DNA from: Mycobacterium sp. URHD0025
GTDB taxonomy: Bacteria; Actinomycetota; Actinomycetes; Mycobacteriales; Mycobacteriaceae
Assembly: GCF_000426065.1 (NCBI RefSeq)
Contig: NZ_AUEQ01000024.1
Coordinates: 1 to 40,332 of the forward strand
Reading direction: 5' to 3'
DNA: 40,332 nucleotides
Part shown: one piece after another, positions 15,709 through 23,758 of the stretch
Numbering within the stretch: the first letter of the stretch is position 1
How the letters are laid out: the number at the start of each line of letters is the position of its first letter
The notes under the pieces: generated by a model
The model's input: only the letters and a program-made list of their open reading frames with translations
Told to the model about the DNA's origin: nothing
Database searches by the model: none
Program-made: the position numbers and the translations under genes

Positions 15709-15771
15709 CGCCGACTTCGACACCTGGGTCGTGGATGTCGACGCGCAGCGACCCCCACGTAGAAGTCGGCG
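15709..15771. repeat. Two-tier inverted repeat between menA and the MFS gene
   Basis: CGCCGACTTC (15709-15718) and GAAGTCGGCG (15762-15771) are exact inverted copies; inside them GGGTCG (15726-15731) pairs with CGACCC (15749-15754), leaving a 17-base loop that contains GTCGAC. It starts 12 bases after the menA stop, so it may terminate menA, or be a dispersed palindromic element. On the plus strand one frame reads as HADFDTWVVDVDAQR, but no start or gene is evident. Confidence 0.65.
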
Positions 15772-15782
15772 ACGCGCGCCGG

Positions 15783-16664
15783 CTACGACGCCAGGAACAG
15801 GGCCACGGACACCGAGATCGCCCACACCAGCATGGTCAGACCGGTATCGCGCAGGACCGGGATCAGCTGGGCTCCTATGCCGCCGCCGCGTATCGGGCGC
15901 AGTGCCCGCACCGCCGGCGCCAGTGCTACCAGGCCGACGGCACACCACGGCGTGGCGAGCATCAGCACCAGGGGCAGCACCAGGGCCACGCCCACCAGGA
16001 GCTGATACAGCAGCCGCGTGCGGGCATCGCCGAGACGCACGGCCAGCGTGATCTTGCCCGACTCGGTGTCGGTGGGGATGTCGCGCAGGTTGTTGGCCAC
16101 CAGCACGGCCGACGACAGGGAGCCCATGGCCACCGCCGCCACGAGTCCGACCCAGTCGATGCGCAGGGCCTGGGTGTACTGCGTGCCCAGGACGGCGACC
16201 AGACCGAAGAAGATGAACACGGCTATCTCACCCAGGCCGAGGTAGCCGTAGGGCTTCTTGCCGCCCGTGTACAGCCAGGCACCGGCGATGCACACGGCCC
16301 CGACCGCGATCAGCCATGGTGCGCTCACCGCCGCCAGCGCCAGCCCGGCCACGGCGCCGACCGCCAGGCTTGCGACGGCCGCGGTCAGCACGGCCCGCGG
16401 CGAGGCCAGCTTGGAGCCCACCAGGCGCAGCGGACCGGACCGCACATCGTCGGTGCCGCGGATGCCGTCGGAGTAGTCGTTGGCGTAGTTCACCCCGATG
16501 ATCAGAGCAAGCGATACGGCCAGCGCCAGCAACGCTTTCCACCACACCGCCGAACCCACCCAGGCGGCGGCGCCGGTACCGGCGAGCACCGGGGCGACGG
16601 CGTTGGGCAGGGTGCGGGGACGGGCGCCCTCGATCCATTGCGCGAAACTGGCCACGAGCGCCAT
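15783..16664 (-). CDS. menA: 1,4-dihydroxy-2-naphthoate polyprenyltransferase
   Basis: A 293-residue UbiA-family membrane prenyltransferase that attaches the polyprenyl chain to 1,4-dihydroxy-2-naphthoate in menaquinone synthesis. The two Mg-diphosphate motifs are visible: NYANDYSDGIRGTDD (from Asn59; first Asp-rich motif) and NNLRDIPTDTESGK (second, around Asp195). The start of the protein, WIEGARPRTLPNAVAPVLAG, is typical. About nine helices. ATG 16664 is 28 bases from the divergent small gene. With menE at the far end of the window, it is part of a dispersed menaquinone set. It corresponds to Rv0534c. Confidence 0.96.
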   Translation of the reverse strand: MALVASFAQWIEGARPRTLPNAVAPVLAGTGAAAWVGSAVWWKALLALAVSLALIIGVNYANDYSDGIRGTDDVRSGPLRLVGSKLASPRAVLTAAVASLAVGAVAGLALAAVSAPWLIAVGAVCIAGAWLYTGGKKPYGYLGLGEIAVFIFFGLVAVLGTQYTQALRIDWVGLVAAVAMGSLSSAVLVANNLRDIPTDTESGKITLAVRLGDARTRLLYQLLVGVALVLPLVLMLATPWCAVGLVALAPAVRALRPIRGGGIGAQLIPVLRDTGLTMLVWAISVSVALFLAS

Positions 16665-16692
16665 CGTTTCATGCCGCCTTACACTGAGCCTC

Positions 16693-16983
16693 ATGAAGGA
16701 GCAGCTCAGCAAGACCGAGATCGGCAAGGACGTGCTGCAGGAATCCGTCGAGGCAGTGGCCTCCACGGTCGGGCAGGTCACCTCGATCATCACCACGGCC
16801 GTCAAAGATGTCGCGACCGTCATCGGTGGCCTTGCCACCGATGTCTTCGAGATCGCCGACGGCGCCCGCAAGGCCAACGAGGATTTCGACGACTTCGACG
16901 ACGATCTGGGCACGGTCGTCGATGACGGTGTCGTAGATCAAAGTTCGGAGGAACCCGCCAAGCCGCACGACGAGGCCGAATAG
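16693..16983 (+). CDS. Small acidic protein upstream of mtnP, unknown function
   Basis: A 96-residue protein. Residues 1-60 are a likely amphipathic/hydrophobic helix region (GKDVLQESVEAVASTVGQVT, SIITTAVKDVATVIGGLATD). The rest is very acidic (NEDFDDFDDDLG). No signal peptide or cysteine. ATG 16693 has a weak ribosome site and is 28 bases from menA's divergent start; the stop is six bases before mtnP, so the two are probably cotranscribed. Not recognised as a named family; a membrane-surface or phasin-like helix is possible but speculative. Confidence 0.65.
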   Translation: MKEQLSKTEIGKDVLQESVEAVASTVGQVTSIITTAVKDVATVIGGLATDVFEIADGARKANEDFDDFDDDLGTVVDDGVVDQSSEEPAKPHDEAE

Positions 16984-16989
16984 CACTGC

Positions 16990-17766
16990 ATGCTCGGCGT
17001 CATCGGCGGTAGCGGGTTCTATTCGTTCTTCGGGCCCGAGGCTCGCACTGTCCCTGTGGACACCCCCTACGGGCCTCCGAGTGCGCCCATCACGGTGGGC
17101 GCCGTCGGCGGGCACGAGGTGGCCTTCCTGCCCCGGCACGGGGTCGGTCACGAGTACTCGCCGCACACGGTCCCTTACCGGGCCAACATGTGGGCGCTGC
17201 GCTCGTTGGGTGTGCGCCGGATTCTCGCTCCGTGCGCGGTGGGCAGTCTGACCCCGCAGCTGGGCCCGGGTTCGATCGTCGTGCCCGATCAGCTGGTGGA
17301 CCGGACCCGCGGCCGCGCGGACACGTACTTCGATTCCGGCGGCATCCATGTCGGTTTCGCCGATCCGTACTGCCCGGCGTTGCGGTCCACCGCGGCCGCA
17401 CTGCCCGGGGTGGTCGACGGCGGCACCATGGTGGTGATCCAGGGCCCGCGGTTCTCCACCCGAGCCGAGAGCCGGTGGTTCGCCGATCAGGGTTTCACGC
17501 TGGTCAACATGACCGGCTATCCCGAGGCGGTGCTGGCTCGTGAGCTTGAGATGTGTTATGCGGCAATCGCTTTGGTCACCGATCTGGATGCCGGGATTGA
17601 GACCGGCTCGGGGGTGACGACGGTGGACGTGTTCGCCGAGTTCGAGCGCAACCTGGTGCCGTTCAAGAAGCTCGTCCGCGAGGCGCTGGAGGCTGTCGAG
17701 ACCGAGCGCGCCTGTACGCACTGTCTGGCCCACGACGGGGTGAAGCTGCCCTTCGAGCTGCCGTGA
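16990..17766 (+). CDS. mtnP: S-methyl-5'-thioadenosine phosphorylase
   Basis: A 258-residue purine-nucleoside phosphorylase-family enzyme of the MTAP type. Evidence: IGGSGFYSFFG (phosphate-binding Gly loop), LPRHGVGHEYSPHTVPYRAN (RHG-x-GH-x-x-x-P signature), VGSLTPQLGPGSIVVPDQLVD, GPRFSTRAESRWF and NMTGYPEAVLARELEMCYA, where Met-Thr and the following acidic residues define the methylthioadenosine site. It cleaves MTA to adenine and methylthioribose-1-phosphate in methionine salvage. It corresponds to Rv0535. The stop overlaps the next gene's GTG by four bases. Confidence 0.95.
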   Translation: MLGVIGGSGFYSFFGPEARTVPVDTPYGPPSAPITVGAVGGHEVAFLPRHGVGHEYSPHTVPYRANMWALRSLGVRRILAPCAVGSLTPQLGPGSIVVPDQLVDRTRGRADTYFDSGGIHVGFADPYCPALRSTAAALPGVVDGGTMVVIQGPRFSTRAESRWFADQGFTLVNMTGYPEAVLARELEMCYAAIALVTDLDAGIETGSGVTTVDVFAEFERNLVPFKKLVREALEAVETERACTHCLAHDGVKLPFELP

Positions 17767-18794
17767 GGATTCTGCTCACCGGTGCGGCGGGCTTCATCGG
17801 TGCCCGCACCTGGGCTGCGTTGCAGGCCGCCGGGCACGAGGTGGTCGCCGTCGACACCATGCTGCCCGCCGCGCACGGTCCCGGCGCAGAACCCCCGCCG
17901 CAGTGCCACGTGGTCGACATCCGTGACGGCTCAGCGCTCGCGCCCCTGCTTGCCGGGGTCGATGTGGTGTGTCATCAGGCCGCGGTGGTGGGTGCCGGGG
18001 TCGACGCGGCGGACGCGCCGTCCTATGCCGGCGTGAACGACTACGGGACGGCGGTGTTGCTCGCCGAGATGTTCGCCGCCGGTTGCACCCGGCTGGTGTT
18101 GGCCTCGTCGATGGTGGTGTACGGGCAGGGTGGCTACGACTGCCCTGAGCACGGACCGGTCGACCCGGCGCCGCGCACCCGCGCCGACCTGGACGCCGCG
18201 GTGTTCGAGCACCGCTGCCCGATCGGCGGGGAAGAATTGCGGTGGCGGCTCGTCGGGGAGGGTGCGTCGCTGCGCCCCCGCAGTCTGTACGCCGCCAGCA
18301 AGGCCGCGCAGGAGCACTACGCCCTGGCCTGGGCGGAAGCCGGTGCCGGGGCTGTGGTCGCGCTGCGCTATCACAACGTCTACGGCCCGAACATGCCGCG
18401 CGACACCCCGTACTCCGGAGTCGCGGCGATCTTTCGCTCACAGCTCGAATCTGGCCAGGAGCCAAGGGTTTTCGAGGACGGTGGGCAGATGCGCGACTTC
18501 GTTCACGTCGACGACGTCGCGGCCGCCAACGTGGCGGCGGTCGGTGCCGGGCTCGACGGCTTCAACGCGTTCAACGTGTGCTCGGGGCGCCCCATTTCGA
18601 TCATGGAGGTGGCCGCCCGCCTGTGCGCGGCCCGGGGTGCCGACCAGCCCGTCGTCACCGGTCAGTACCGCAGCGGCGACGTCCGCCACATCGTGGCCTC
18701 GCCGGTGCGCGCGGCGCAGGTGCTGGGTTTCGAGGCTGCGATCGACCCGTACGACGGGTTGGCCGAGTTCGCGTTCGCACCGCTGCGCGCCTGA
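17763..18794 (+). CDS. NAD-dependent epimerase/dehydratase (GalE3-like, SDR extended)
   Basis: A 343-residue extended short-chain dehydrogenase. The nucleotide loop is LTGAAGFIG (residues 4-12). The catalytic YxxxK is YAASKAAQEHYALAWAE (Tyr176, Lys180), with Ser at LASSMVVYGQGG. RYHNVYGPNMPRDTPYSGVA and DFVHVDDVAAANV are typical of nucleotide-sugar epimerases. The gene order after mtnP matches Rv0536 (named galE3). Substrate is not established; UDP- or GDP-linked hexoses are the family norm. GTG 17763 overlaps mtnP's stop. It may supply a sugar nucleotide to the glycosyltransferase cluster further downstream. Confidence 0.88.
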   Translation: MRILLTGAAGFIGARTWAALQAAGHEVVAVDTMLPAAHGPGAEPPPQCHVVDIRDGSALAPLLAGVDVVCHQAAVVGAGVDAADAPSYAGVNDYGTAVLLAEMFAAGCTRLVLASSMVVYGQGGYDCPEHGPVDPAPRTRADLDAAVFEHRCPIGGEELRWRLVGEGASLRPRSLYAASKAAQEHYALAWAEAGAGAVVALRYHNVYGPNMPRDTPYSGVAAIFRSQLESGQEPRVFEDGGQMRDFVHVDDVAAANVAAVGAGLDGFNAFNVCSGRPISIMEVAARLCAARGADQPVVTGQYRSGDVRHIVASPVRAAQVLGFEAAIDPYDGLAEFAFAPLRA

Positions 18795-18812
18795 GTGGCG
18801 AGTGCGCACACT

Positions 18813-18850
18813 CTTGACACCCGTCAAGTCCGCGTGGCAATACTGACGGG
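18813..18850 (+). promoter_or_regulatory. Probable promoter with palindromic operator; likely leaderless start
   Basis: TTGACA (18814-18819) matches a -35 element and AATACT (18839-18844) could serve as -10; the expected transcription start then falls on or next to the GTG start codon at 18851. The -35 lies inside an exact inverted repeat, CTTGAC-ACCC-GTCAAG (18813-18828), which could be a repressor site. The spacing of 19 is long, so the exact hexamers are uncertain. Confidence 0.45.
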
Positions 18851-19978
18851 GTGAAACCCGCCATCTGTGAGCAGTTCGGGATCGATTTTCCCCTCTTCGC
18901 CTTCAGCCACTGCCGCGACGTGGTGGCTGCGGTGACCAATGCCGGCGGCTTCGGTGTCCTCGGCGCCACGGCGTACACCCCCGAGCAGCTGGACCGCGAG
19001 CTGACCTGGATCGACCAGCAGGTGGGCGGCAAACCGTATGGCGCCGACATCATCGTCCCGGCGAAATTCGAGGGCAAGGGCGAGAATCTGTCCCGCGGGC
19101 AGCTCACTGACCGCATTCCCGCCGAGTACCGCGAGTTCGTCGCGCAATTGCTCACCGATCACGGCATCGAGCCCGAGGCCGCGCAGCGCCTGGGCGGCTC
19201 CTCGCTGTCCGGCGACACCGGCCACGAGCTGCTGGATGTGGCGATGAGTCATCCGATCAAGCTGATCGCCAACGCGCTCGGGGTACCGCCCGATTACATG
19301 ATCGAGGCGGGTCGTGAGCGCGGGATCCCGGTCGCCGCCCTGGTGGGTGCCCGGGAACATGCCCTCAAGCAGGTGCAGGCCGGGGTGGATCTCATCGTCG
19401 CGCAGGGCACCGAGGCAGGTGGGCATTGTGGCGAGGTATCGACGCTGGTGCTGGTCCCCGAGGTAATCGAAGCCCTTGAGGCTGCCGGCAGCGACATCCC
19501 GGTGCTGGCCGCGGGCGGCATCGTGACCGGCAGGCAGATGGCAGCTGCTGTGGCGATGGGCGCAGCCGGTGCCTGGACCGGGTCGGTGTGGCTGACCACC
19601 GAGGAGGCCGAGACAGCGCCGCACACCGTGCAGAAGATGCTGGCGGCCACGTCGCGCGATACCGTCCGCTCGACCGGGCGTACCGGCAAGCCGGCGCGCC
19701 AGCTGGCCTCGGATTGGACGGCGGCGTGGGCGCCGAATCCTGCCGGACACCAAACGCTTCCGTTGCCGTTGCAGAACATGCTCGCCGAGCCCGTGATCCG
19801 GCGAATCGATGTGCTTGCCGCGCAAGGTCATCCGGGTGCGCAAGCATTGGCGACGTACTTCGTCGGGCAGGGTGTCGGGCTGATGAACAAGGTGAAACCG
19901 GCACGTGAGGTGGTGCGCGAGTTCATCGAGGACTATGTGGCAGCCACCGAGCGGCTGAGCAACTCGCTGCCGGAATGA
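18851..19978 (+). CDS. Nitronate monooxygenase / 2-nitropropane dioxygenase-like FMN enzyme
   Basis: A 375-residue FMN-binding TIM-barrel protein of the nitronate monooxygenase family. Evidence: FGIDFPLFAFSHCRDVVAAV, NAGGFGVLGATAYTPEQLD, GVDLIVAQGTEAGGHCGEVST (FMN phosphate region with conserved His), IPVLAAGGIVTGRQMAAAVAM and MGAAGAWTGSVWLTTEEA. Family members oxidise alkyl nitronates such as propionate-3-nitronate, but many actinobacterial homologues have no known substrate. GTG 18851 has no Shine-Dalgarno sequence and lies where transcription should start. It is divergent in organisation from menA and convergent with the histidine kinase three bases beyond its stop. Confidence 0.88.
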   Translation: MKPAICEQFGIDFPLFAFSHCRDVVAAVTNAGGFGVLGATAYTPEQLDRELTWIDQQVGGKPYGADIIVPAKFEGKGENLSRGQLTDRIPAEYREFVAQLLTDHGIEPEAAQRLGGSSLSGDTGHELLDVAMSHPIKLIANALGVPPDYMIEAGRERGIPVAALVGAREHALKQVQAGVDLIVAQGTEAGGHCGEVSTLVLVPEVIEALEAAGSDIPVLAAGGIVTGRQMAAAVAMGAAGAWTGSVWLTTEEAETAPHTVQKMLAATSRDTVRSTGRTGKPARQLASDWTAAWAPNPAGHQTLPLPLQNMLAEPVIRRIDVLAAQGHPGAQALATYFVGQGVGLMNKVKPAREVVREFIEDYVAATERLSNSLPE

Positions 19979-19981
19979 CGG

Positions 19982-21010
19982 CTATTCGGCGGCGTCGGTT
20001 GCCAAGGGCAGGCGCACCTCGAAGCGCGCCCCGGTGTCCAGGTTGCGGGCAGACAACGTGCCGCCGTGCGCCTGCACCAGCCCCGCCGCGATGGTGAGCC
20101 CCAGCCCTGATCCGCTCGGCAGCGATGAATCCGCCCGTGGCACACGGCCGTTGGAGCCTCGGTAGGCCACGTCGAACACCCGCGGAAGATCGGCTTCGTC
20201 GATGCCGACGCCCGTGTCGTCCACGTGCGCCCACGCGCCGTCGTGGTCCGCCCCCAGGGCCAGCGTCACGCTGCCCCCGTCCGGTGTGTGCGCGATGGCA
20301 TTGGCCACCAGGTTCGACAGCACCCGGACCAGGGAGCGGTCACTGCCCAGTACCCGCACCGGCTGCGGGGGCAGTTCCGCGGTCAACCGCACCCCCGCGC
20401 GGCCGGCCGGTATCCGGTGGGCGGCGATCACATCGGCCACCACCTCGTCGAGCGCCACCGGTTCGCGTACGGGTTGCACCGAACCGGCGTTGATCTTCGA
20501 CATCTCGAACAGATCGTCGACCATATCGGAAAGCCGGATCGATTCCTGCTCAATGTGTTTAGCCTGGGTCCTGACCTCGTCGTCGGTGACCACACCGTCG
20601 GCGATGGCCTCGGAGACCGCGCGGATCCCGGCCAGCGGGGTGCGCAGATCGTGGCTGACGAATGCGACCAGCCGCCGGCGGGAGTGCTCGGCCGCCCGTT
20701 CGGAATCACGGATCTCCTGCTCCCACACCGTGCGTCGGGCCTGGTAACGGGCCAGCATGACAGCCGCCGGGATGGTCACCACCGACACGATCACCAGCAC
20801 GACACCGGTCTGCTCGAAGGTCTCGGTGATCATGAATCCGCTGGCGCCGAGCACGCCGGTGAACGTGGCCAGCGTCGGGATCAGCACCAGCACCACCATG
20901 CTCAGCGCGAGCGACCAGGACCGGGCCAGCCGGATGATGATCGCCCCGGCGAGGACGACCGGTACCGAGCAGGCCAGCGCCCAGCCGATGATCTCAACGA
21001 GGTTCTGCAC
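19982..21010 (-). CDS. Sensor histidine kinase (HisKA/HATPase)
   Basis: A 342-residue membrane kinase. Helices: residues ~5-27, 30-52 and 58-90 with little extracellular sequence, so the sensor is probably membrane-embedded. The HisKA motif is FVSHDLRTPLAGIRAVSEAI with His120. ATP domain: VLSNLVANAIAHT (N box), VDDTGVGIDEADLPRVFD (G1/F box) and GSGLGLTIAAGLV (G2 box). GTG 21010 shares one base with the TAG of the response regulator (TAGTG), so the two are coupled. I know of no clear M. tuberculosis counterpart at this position. Confidence 0.9.
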   Translation of the reverse strand: MQNLVEIIGWALACSVPVVLAGAIIIRLARSWSLALSMVVLVLIPTLATFTGVLGASGFMITETFEQTGVVLVIVSVVTIPAAVMLARYQARRTVWEQEIRDSERAAEHSRRRLVAFVSHDLRTPLAGIRAVSEAIADGVVTDDEVRTQAKHIEQESIRLSDMVDDLFEMSKINAGSVQPVREPVALDEVVADVIAAHRIPAGRAGVRLTAELPPQPVRVLGSDRSLVRVLSNLVANAIAHTPDGGSVTLALGADHDGAWAHVDDTGVGIDEADLPRVFDVAYRGSNGRVPRADSSLPSGSGLGLTIAAGLVQAHGGTLSARNLDTGARFEVRLPLATDAAE

Positions 21011-21711
21011 TAGATCCTCTGTTCTTCGCGCGAGCGCTCATCACCACTCCACAGGTAGCCCCGCCCCCACACGGTCTGGATCCGGTGCTGATCGCCGAGC
21101 TTGAACCGCAACCGTTTGATGTGCACCGTCACGGTGGACAGATCGCCGAAGTCCCACCGCCAGACCCGTTTCAGCAGTTCCTCGCGGGAGAACACGACGT
21201 CGCTGTTGGTCAGGAAGAACACCAGCAGATCGAACTCGCGGTTGGTCAGGTTGACCGTGCGCCCGGCGATGGTCACCGAGCGTGCCGCGGTGGAGACCCG
21301 CAGCTGGTCGACGGCGAGTTCGGCGGGCACCGGCGTGGTGAGGCCGCTGCTGCGGCGCAGCACCGACCGCATCCGCAACGCCAGCTCACGAGGGCTGAAC
21401 GGTTTGGTCAGATAGTCATCGGCGCCGGCCTCGAGGCCCGCGATGCGATCGTCTTCCTCGCCGAGGGCGGTCAGCAGGATCACCGGCATGCTGTAACCGC
21501 CGTCCCGGCGCAGATCGCGGCACAGCGACAGCCCGTCGGAACCGGGCATCATCACGTCGAGAACGGCGACGTCGATCTGCTCGGAGCCGAGCAGTCGCAG
21601 AGCTTCGGTGCCGTCCTGCGCGATCGAGACGTCCAGGCCGTCGCGTTCCAGATAGCGCCGTACCACGTCTCGCACGACGGTGTCGTCGTCGGCGATGAGT
21701 ACCCGGGTCAC
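21010..21711 (-). CDS. OmpR/PhoB-family response regulator
   Basis: A 233-residue regulator. Receiver: VLIADDDTVVRDVV (acidic pocket), phospho-acceptor Asp52 in VAVLDVMMPGSDG, Lys in DDYLTKPFSPRELALRM. C-terminal winged helix: VNLTNREFDLLVFFLTNSDV, FSREELLKRVWRWDFG, STVTVHIKRLRFKLG and IQTVWGRGYLW. Such proteins bind direct repeats with an 11-bp period. Just such a repeat is found 42-60 bases upstream of its GTG start, between it and the divergent glycosyltransferase gene, suggesting autoregulation and/or control of that cluster. Confidence 0.92.
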   Translation of the reverse strand: MTRVLIADDDTVVRDVVRRYLERDGLDVSIAQDGTEALRLLGSEQIDVAVLDVMMPGSDGLSLCRDLRRDGGYSMPVILLTALGEEDDRIAGLEAGADDYLTKPFSPRELALRMRSVLRRSSGLTTPVPAELAVDQLRVSTAARSVTIAGRTVNLTNREFDLLVFFLTNSDVVFSREELLKRVWRWDFGDLSTVTVHIKRLRFKLGDQHRIQTVWGRGYLWSGDERSREEQRI

Positions 21712-21752
21712 CTTTCGAGGTTACTGCCGCGGTCCCGCGACCTGCGGCTATG

Positions 21753-21771
21753 TCACAGTTTCGTCATAGTT
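21753..21771. promoter_or_regulatory. 11-bp-period direct repeat, candidate site for the OmpR-type regulator
   Basis: TCACAGTT (21753-21760) and TCATAGTT (21764-21771) are near-identical direct repeats separated by TCG, giving an 11-bp period. This is the form bound by OmpR/PhoP-type regulators; the PhoP box of M. tuberculosis (TCACAGC-N4-TCACAGC) is similar. It lies between the regulator gene and the divergent GT2 gene. Confidence 0.6.
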
Positions 21772-21814
21772 GGGCCCTGGTCAGCGGGCCGGGGGCGGCC
21801 TACCGTCGGAATTT

Positions 21815-22474
21815 ATGGCCCCTGCCGACCACGTGACCGTGGTGCTGCCGTGTCTTGACGAGGAGCACTCGCTGCCCGGAGTGCTGGCGGCGATGCCCGA
21901 TGGGTACCGGCCGCTGGTGGTCGACAACGCCAGCACCGACCGCACGGCCGAGGTGGCCCGGGCGCTCGGAGCGACTGTGGTGGCCGAGCCCCGTCGCGGT
22001 TACGGCTCGGCGGTGCATGCGGGCGTGGTCGCGGCCGCGACACCGATCGTCGCGGTGCTCGACGCGGACGGGTCGCTGGACCCGAGGGAGCTTCCGGCGC
22101 TCGTCGCCGAACTCGACCGCGGCGCCGATCTGGTCATCGGCCGGCGCCGGTCGGTGCCCGGATTGCACTGGCCGTGGCATGCCCGGCTCGGTACCGCCGC
22201 GGTGTGCTGGCGGTTGCGGCAGCGGTACCGGGTGCCGGTGCACGATATCGCGCCGATGCGGGTGGCCCGCCGCGATGCGCTGATCGGGCTCGGGGTGACC
22301 GACCGCCGGTCTGGCTACCCGCTGGAGTTGTTGGTTCGCGCCGCCCAGGCCGGTTGGCGGGTGGTCGAACGCGATGTGGCGTACGGTCCGCGCACCGGCG
22401 GGGAATCGAAGGTCAGCGGATCGGTGCGGGGCAGTATCGTCGCCGCACTGGACTTCTGGCGGGTGATGCGATGA
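21815..22474 (+). CDS. Family 2 glycosyltransferase, polyprenol-phosphate sugar synthase-like (Rv0539-like)
   Basis: A 219-residue GT-A glycosyltransferase: VTVVLPCLDEEHSLPGVLAA, VVDNASTDRTAEVARALGA, GYGSAVHAGV and the metal-binding DxD in AVLDADGSLDP (Asp83, Asp85). It is close to dolichyl/polyprenyl-phosphate mannose or glucose synthases in layout (SGYPLELLVRAAQ, VAYGPRTGGESKVSGS) but lacks a membrane tail. It matches the position of Rv0539. Donor and acceptor are unknown. ATG 21815 was chosen at the start of the conserved fold. Its stop overlaps the next ATG, so it opens a five-gene cluster. Confidence 0.9.
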   Translation: MAPADHVTVVLPCLDEEHSLPGVLAAMPDGYRPLVVDNASTDRTAEVARALGATVVAEPRRGYGSAVHAGVVAAATPIVAVLDADGSLDPRELPALVAELDRGADLVIGRRRSVPGLHWPWHARLGTAAVCWRLRQRYRVPVHDIAPMRVARRDALIGLGVTDRRSGYPLELLVRAAQAGWRVVERDVAYGPRTGGESKVSGSVRGSIVAALDFWRVMR

Positions 22475-23127
22475 ATCCCGTTGCGGTGCTGGTGGTTGCC
22501 AAGGCGCCGGTGCCCGGGCTGGCCAAGACGCGGCTGGCAGCGGGAGTCGGTGACCAGGCGGCCGCCGATATCGCGGCCGCCGCGCTGCTGGACACCTTGG
22601 ACGCGGTGGCCGAGGCCGCGGTCGCGGCGCGGGTGGTGGCGTTGACCGGTGACCTCGCGAGGGCCTGCCGCGGCAGCGAAATTCAGGACCGGTTGGACGA
22701 TTTCATCGTCGTGGCTCAGCGCGGCGAGGGCTTTGCGCAGCGGCTGGCCAATGCGCATGCCGACGCGGCCGCGGCGACCGGCCTGCCGGTGCTGCAGATC
22801 GGGATGGACACCCCGCAGGTGACCGCGGCGTTGCTCGACGAGTGCTGGCGTGCGCTGGCGGGCACCGACGCGGTGCTCGGGATGGCGCGTGACGGCGGCT
22901 GGTGGGTATTGGGCGTCCGGGACGGCGGGACGGCCGCCTGTCTGAGCGGCGTCGAGATGTCGACATCGCACACCGGTGCGGAAACCCTTGCGGCACTGCG
23001 TCGTACAGGAGCGGCGGTGACCCTCGTGGCAGAGCTGGCCGATTTCGACACGGTTGACGACATCCCTGTGGTGGGCCGGGTGTGTGCGCCGGGCAGCCGG
23101 TTCTCCCACGCTGCTCGGGGGGTTTGA
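22471..23127 (+). CDS. DUF2064 (TIGR04282-type) nucleotidyl/glycosyltransferase-like protein (Rv0540-like)
   Basis: A 218-residue GT-A-like protein: AVLVVAKAPVPGLAKTRLA (the KxPxPGxxKTRL signature of DUF2064), IVVAQRGEGFAQRLANAHAD, LQIGMDTPQVTAALLDECW (the GxDxP motif) and DGGWWVLGVRDGG. Automatic naming links this family to arseno- or selenosugar synthesis and to radical-SAM contexts, but no ArsM/ArsS or selenium genes are here, so that label should not be trusted. It always seems to travel with a GT2 enzyme, as here. ATG overlaps the GT2 stop; one base separates it from the methyltransferase gene. Confidence 0.88.
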   Translation: MNPVAVLVVAKAPVPGLAKTRLAAGVGDQAAADIAAAALLDTLDAVAEAAVAARVVALTGDLARACRGSEIQDRLDDFIVVAQRGEGFAQRLANAHADAAAATGLPVLQIGMDTPQVTAALLDECWRALAGTDAVLGMARDGGWWVLGVRDGGTAACLSGVEMSTSHTGAETLAALRRTGAAVTLVAELADFDTVDDIPVVGRVCAPGSRFSHAARGV

Positions 23128-23128
23128 T

Positions 23129-23758
23129 ATGCACGGGCAACTCTACGAGCGGGCGCTCGACGGGGAACGCTGCTGGATCCGGCGCGACGACGGCAGCCTG
23201 CGCCACCTGCCGGTGTACAGCTGGTTGGGCGGCGCGCGCAGCGACCGCCGCTTCGACGACATGATCGTGGACTTGTGTTCGGGGCCGACGCTCGACCTTG
23301 CTTGCGGGCCGGGCCGGCTGGTCGCCGGTCTGGTCCGGCGTGGGCTGCCCGCGCTCGGGGTGGACCTGTCACAGACGGCCATCGAGTTGGCGCGGGGAAG
23401 TGGCGCACCGGTGCTCTGCCGCGACCTGTTCGAACCGTTGCCCGGAACCGGTCGCTGGCACAACGTCCTGTTGGCCGACGGAAATGTCGGGCTGGGCGGT
23501 GATCCGTGGCGGGTGTTGCAGCGCGCCGGTGAGCTGCTTAGGACGGGCGGCCGCTGCCTTGTCGAATTCGACACGGCGACAACGGGAGTTGACGCAGCAT
23601 GGGTCAGGTTGGAGACGGTGGGCAGCATCGGACCGTGGTTTCGTTGGGCGACGGTGGGTGTGGACTGCGCGGCCGGTCTCGCCGGGGATGTCGGCCTCGC
23701 GGTGACGGCGGTGCACCCAGTCGGTGACCGGGTCATCGCGTCCTTGGAAGCGCTATGA
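23129..23758 (+). CDS. Class I SAM-dependent methyltransferase
   Basis: A 209-residue Rossmann methyltransferase. SAM-binding motif I is LDLACGPGR (residues 55-63), followed by GVDLSQTAIELAR (acidic residue contacting ribose). VLLADGNVGLGGDPWRVL and GGRCLVEFDTA fit motifs II-IV. The N-terminus (YERALDGERCWIRRDDGSL) resembles methyltransferases found with DUF2064 proteins. ATG 23129 lies one base after the DUF2064 stop; its own TGA overlaps the next gene. The substrate is unknown, probably a sugar or lipid intermediate of the same pathway. Confidence 0.82.
   Translation: MHGQLYERALDGERCWIRRDDGSLRHLPVYSWLGGARSDRRFDDMIVDLCSGPTLDLACGPGRLVAGLVRRGLPALGVDLSQTAIELARGSGAPVLCRDLFEPLPGTGRWHNVLLADGNVGLGGDPWRVLQRAGELLRTGGRCLVEFDTATTGVDAAWVRLETVGSIGPWFRWATVGVDCAAGLAGDVGLAVTAVHPVGDRVIASLEAL

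Noticed and set aside
15569..15782. Possible coding remnant (HADFDTWVVDVDAQR) between the MFS gene and menA
   Set aside because: The frame has no start and overlaps the inverted repeat; its codon-like look is better explained by the palindrome.
22471..23127. Arsenosugar or selenosugar biosynthesis as the function of the DUF2064 gene
   Set aside because: This comes only from automatic family naming; no arsenic methyltransferase, radical-SAM or selenium gene is in the window.
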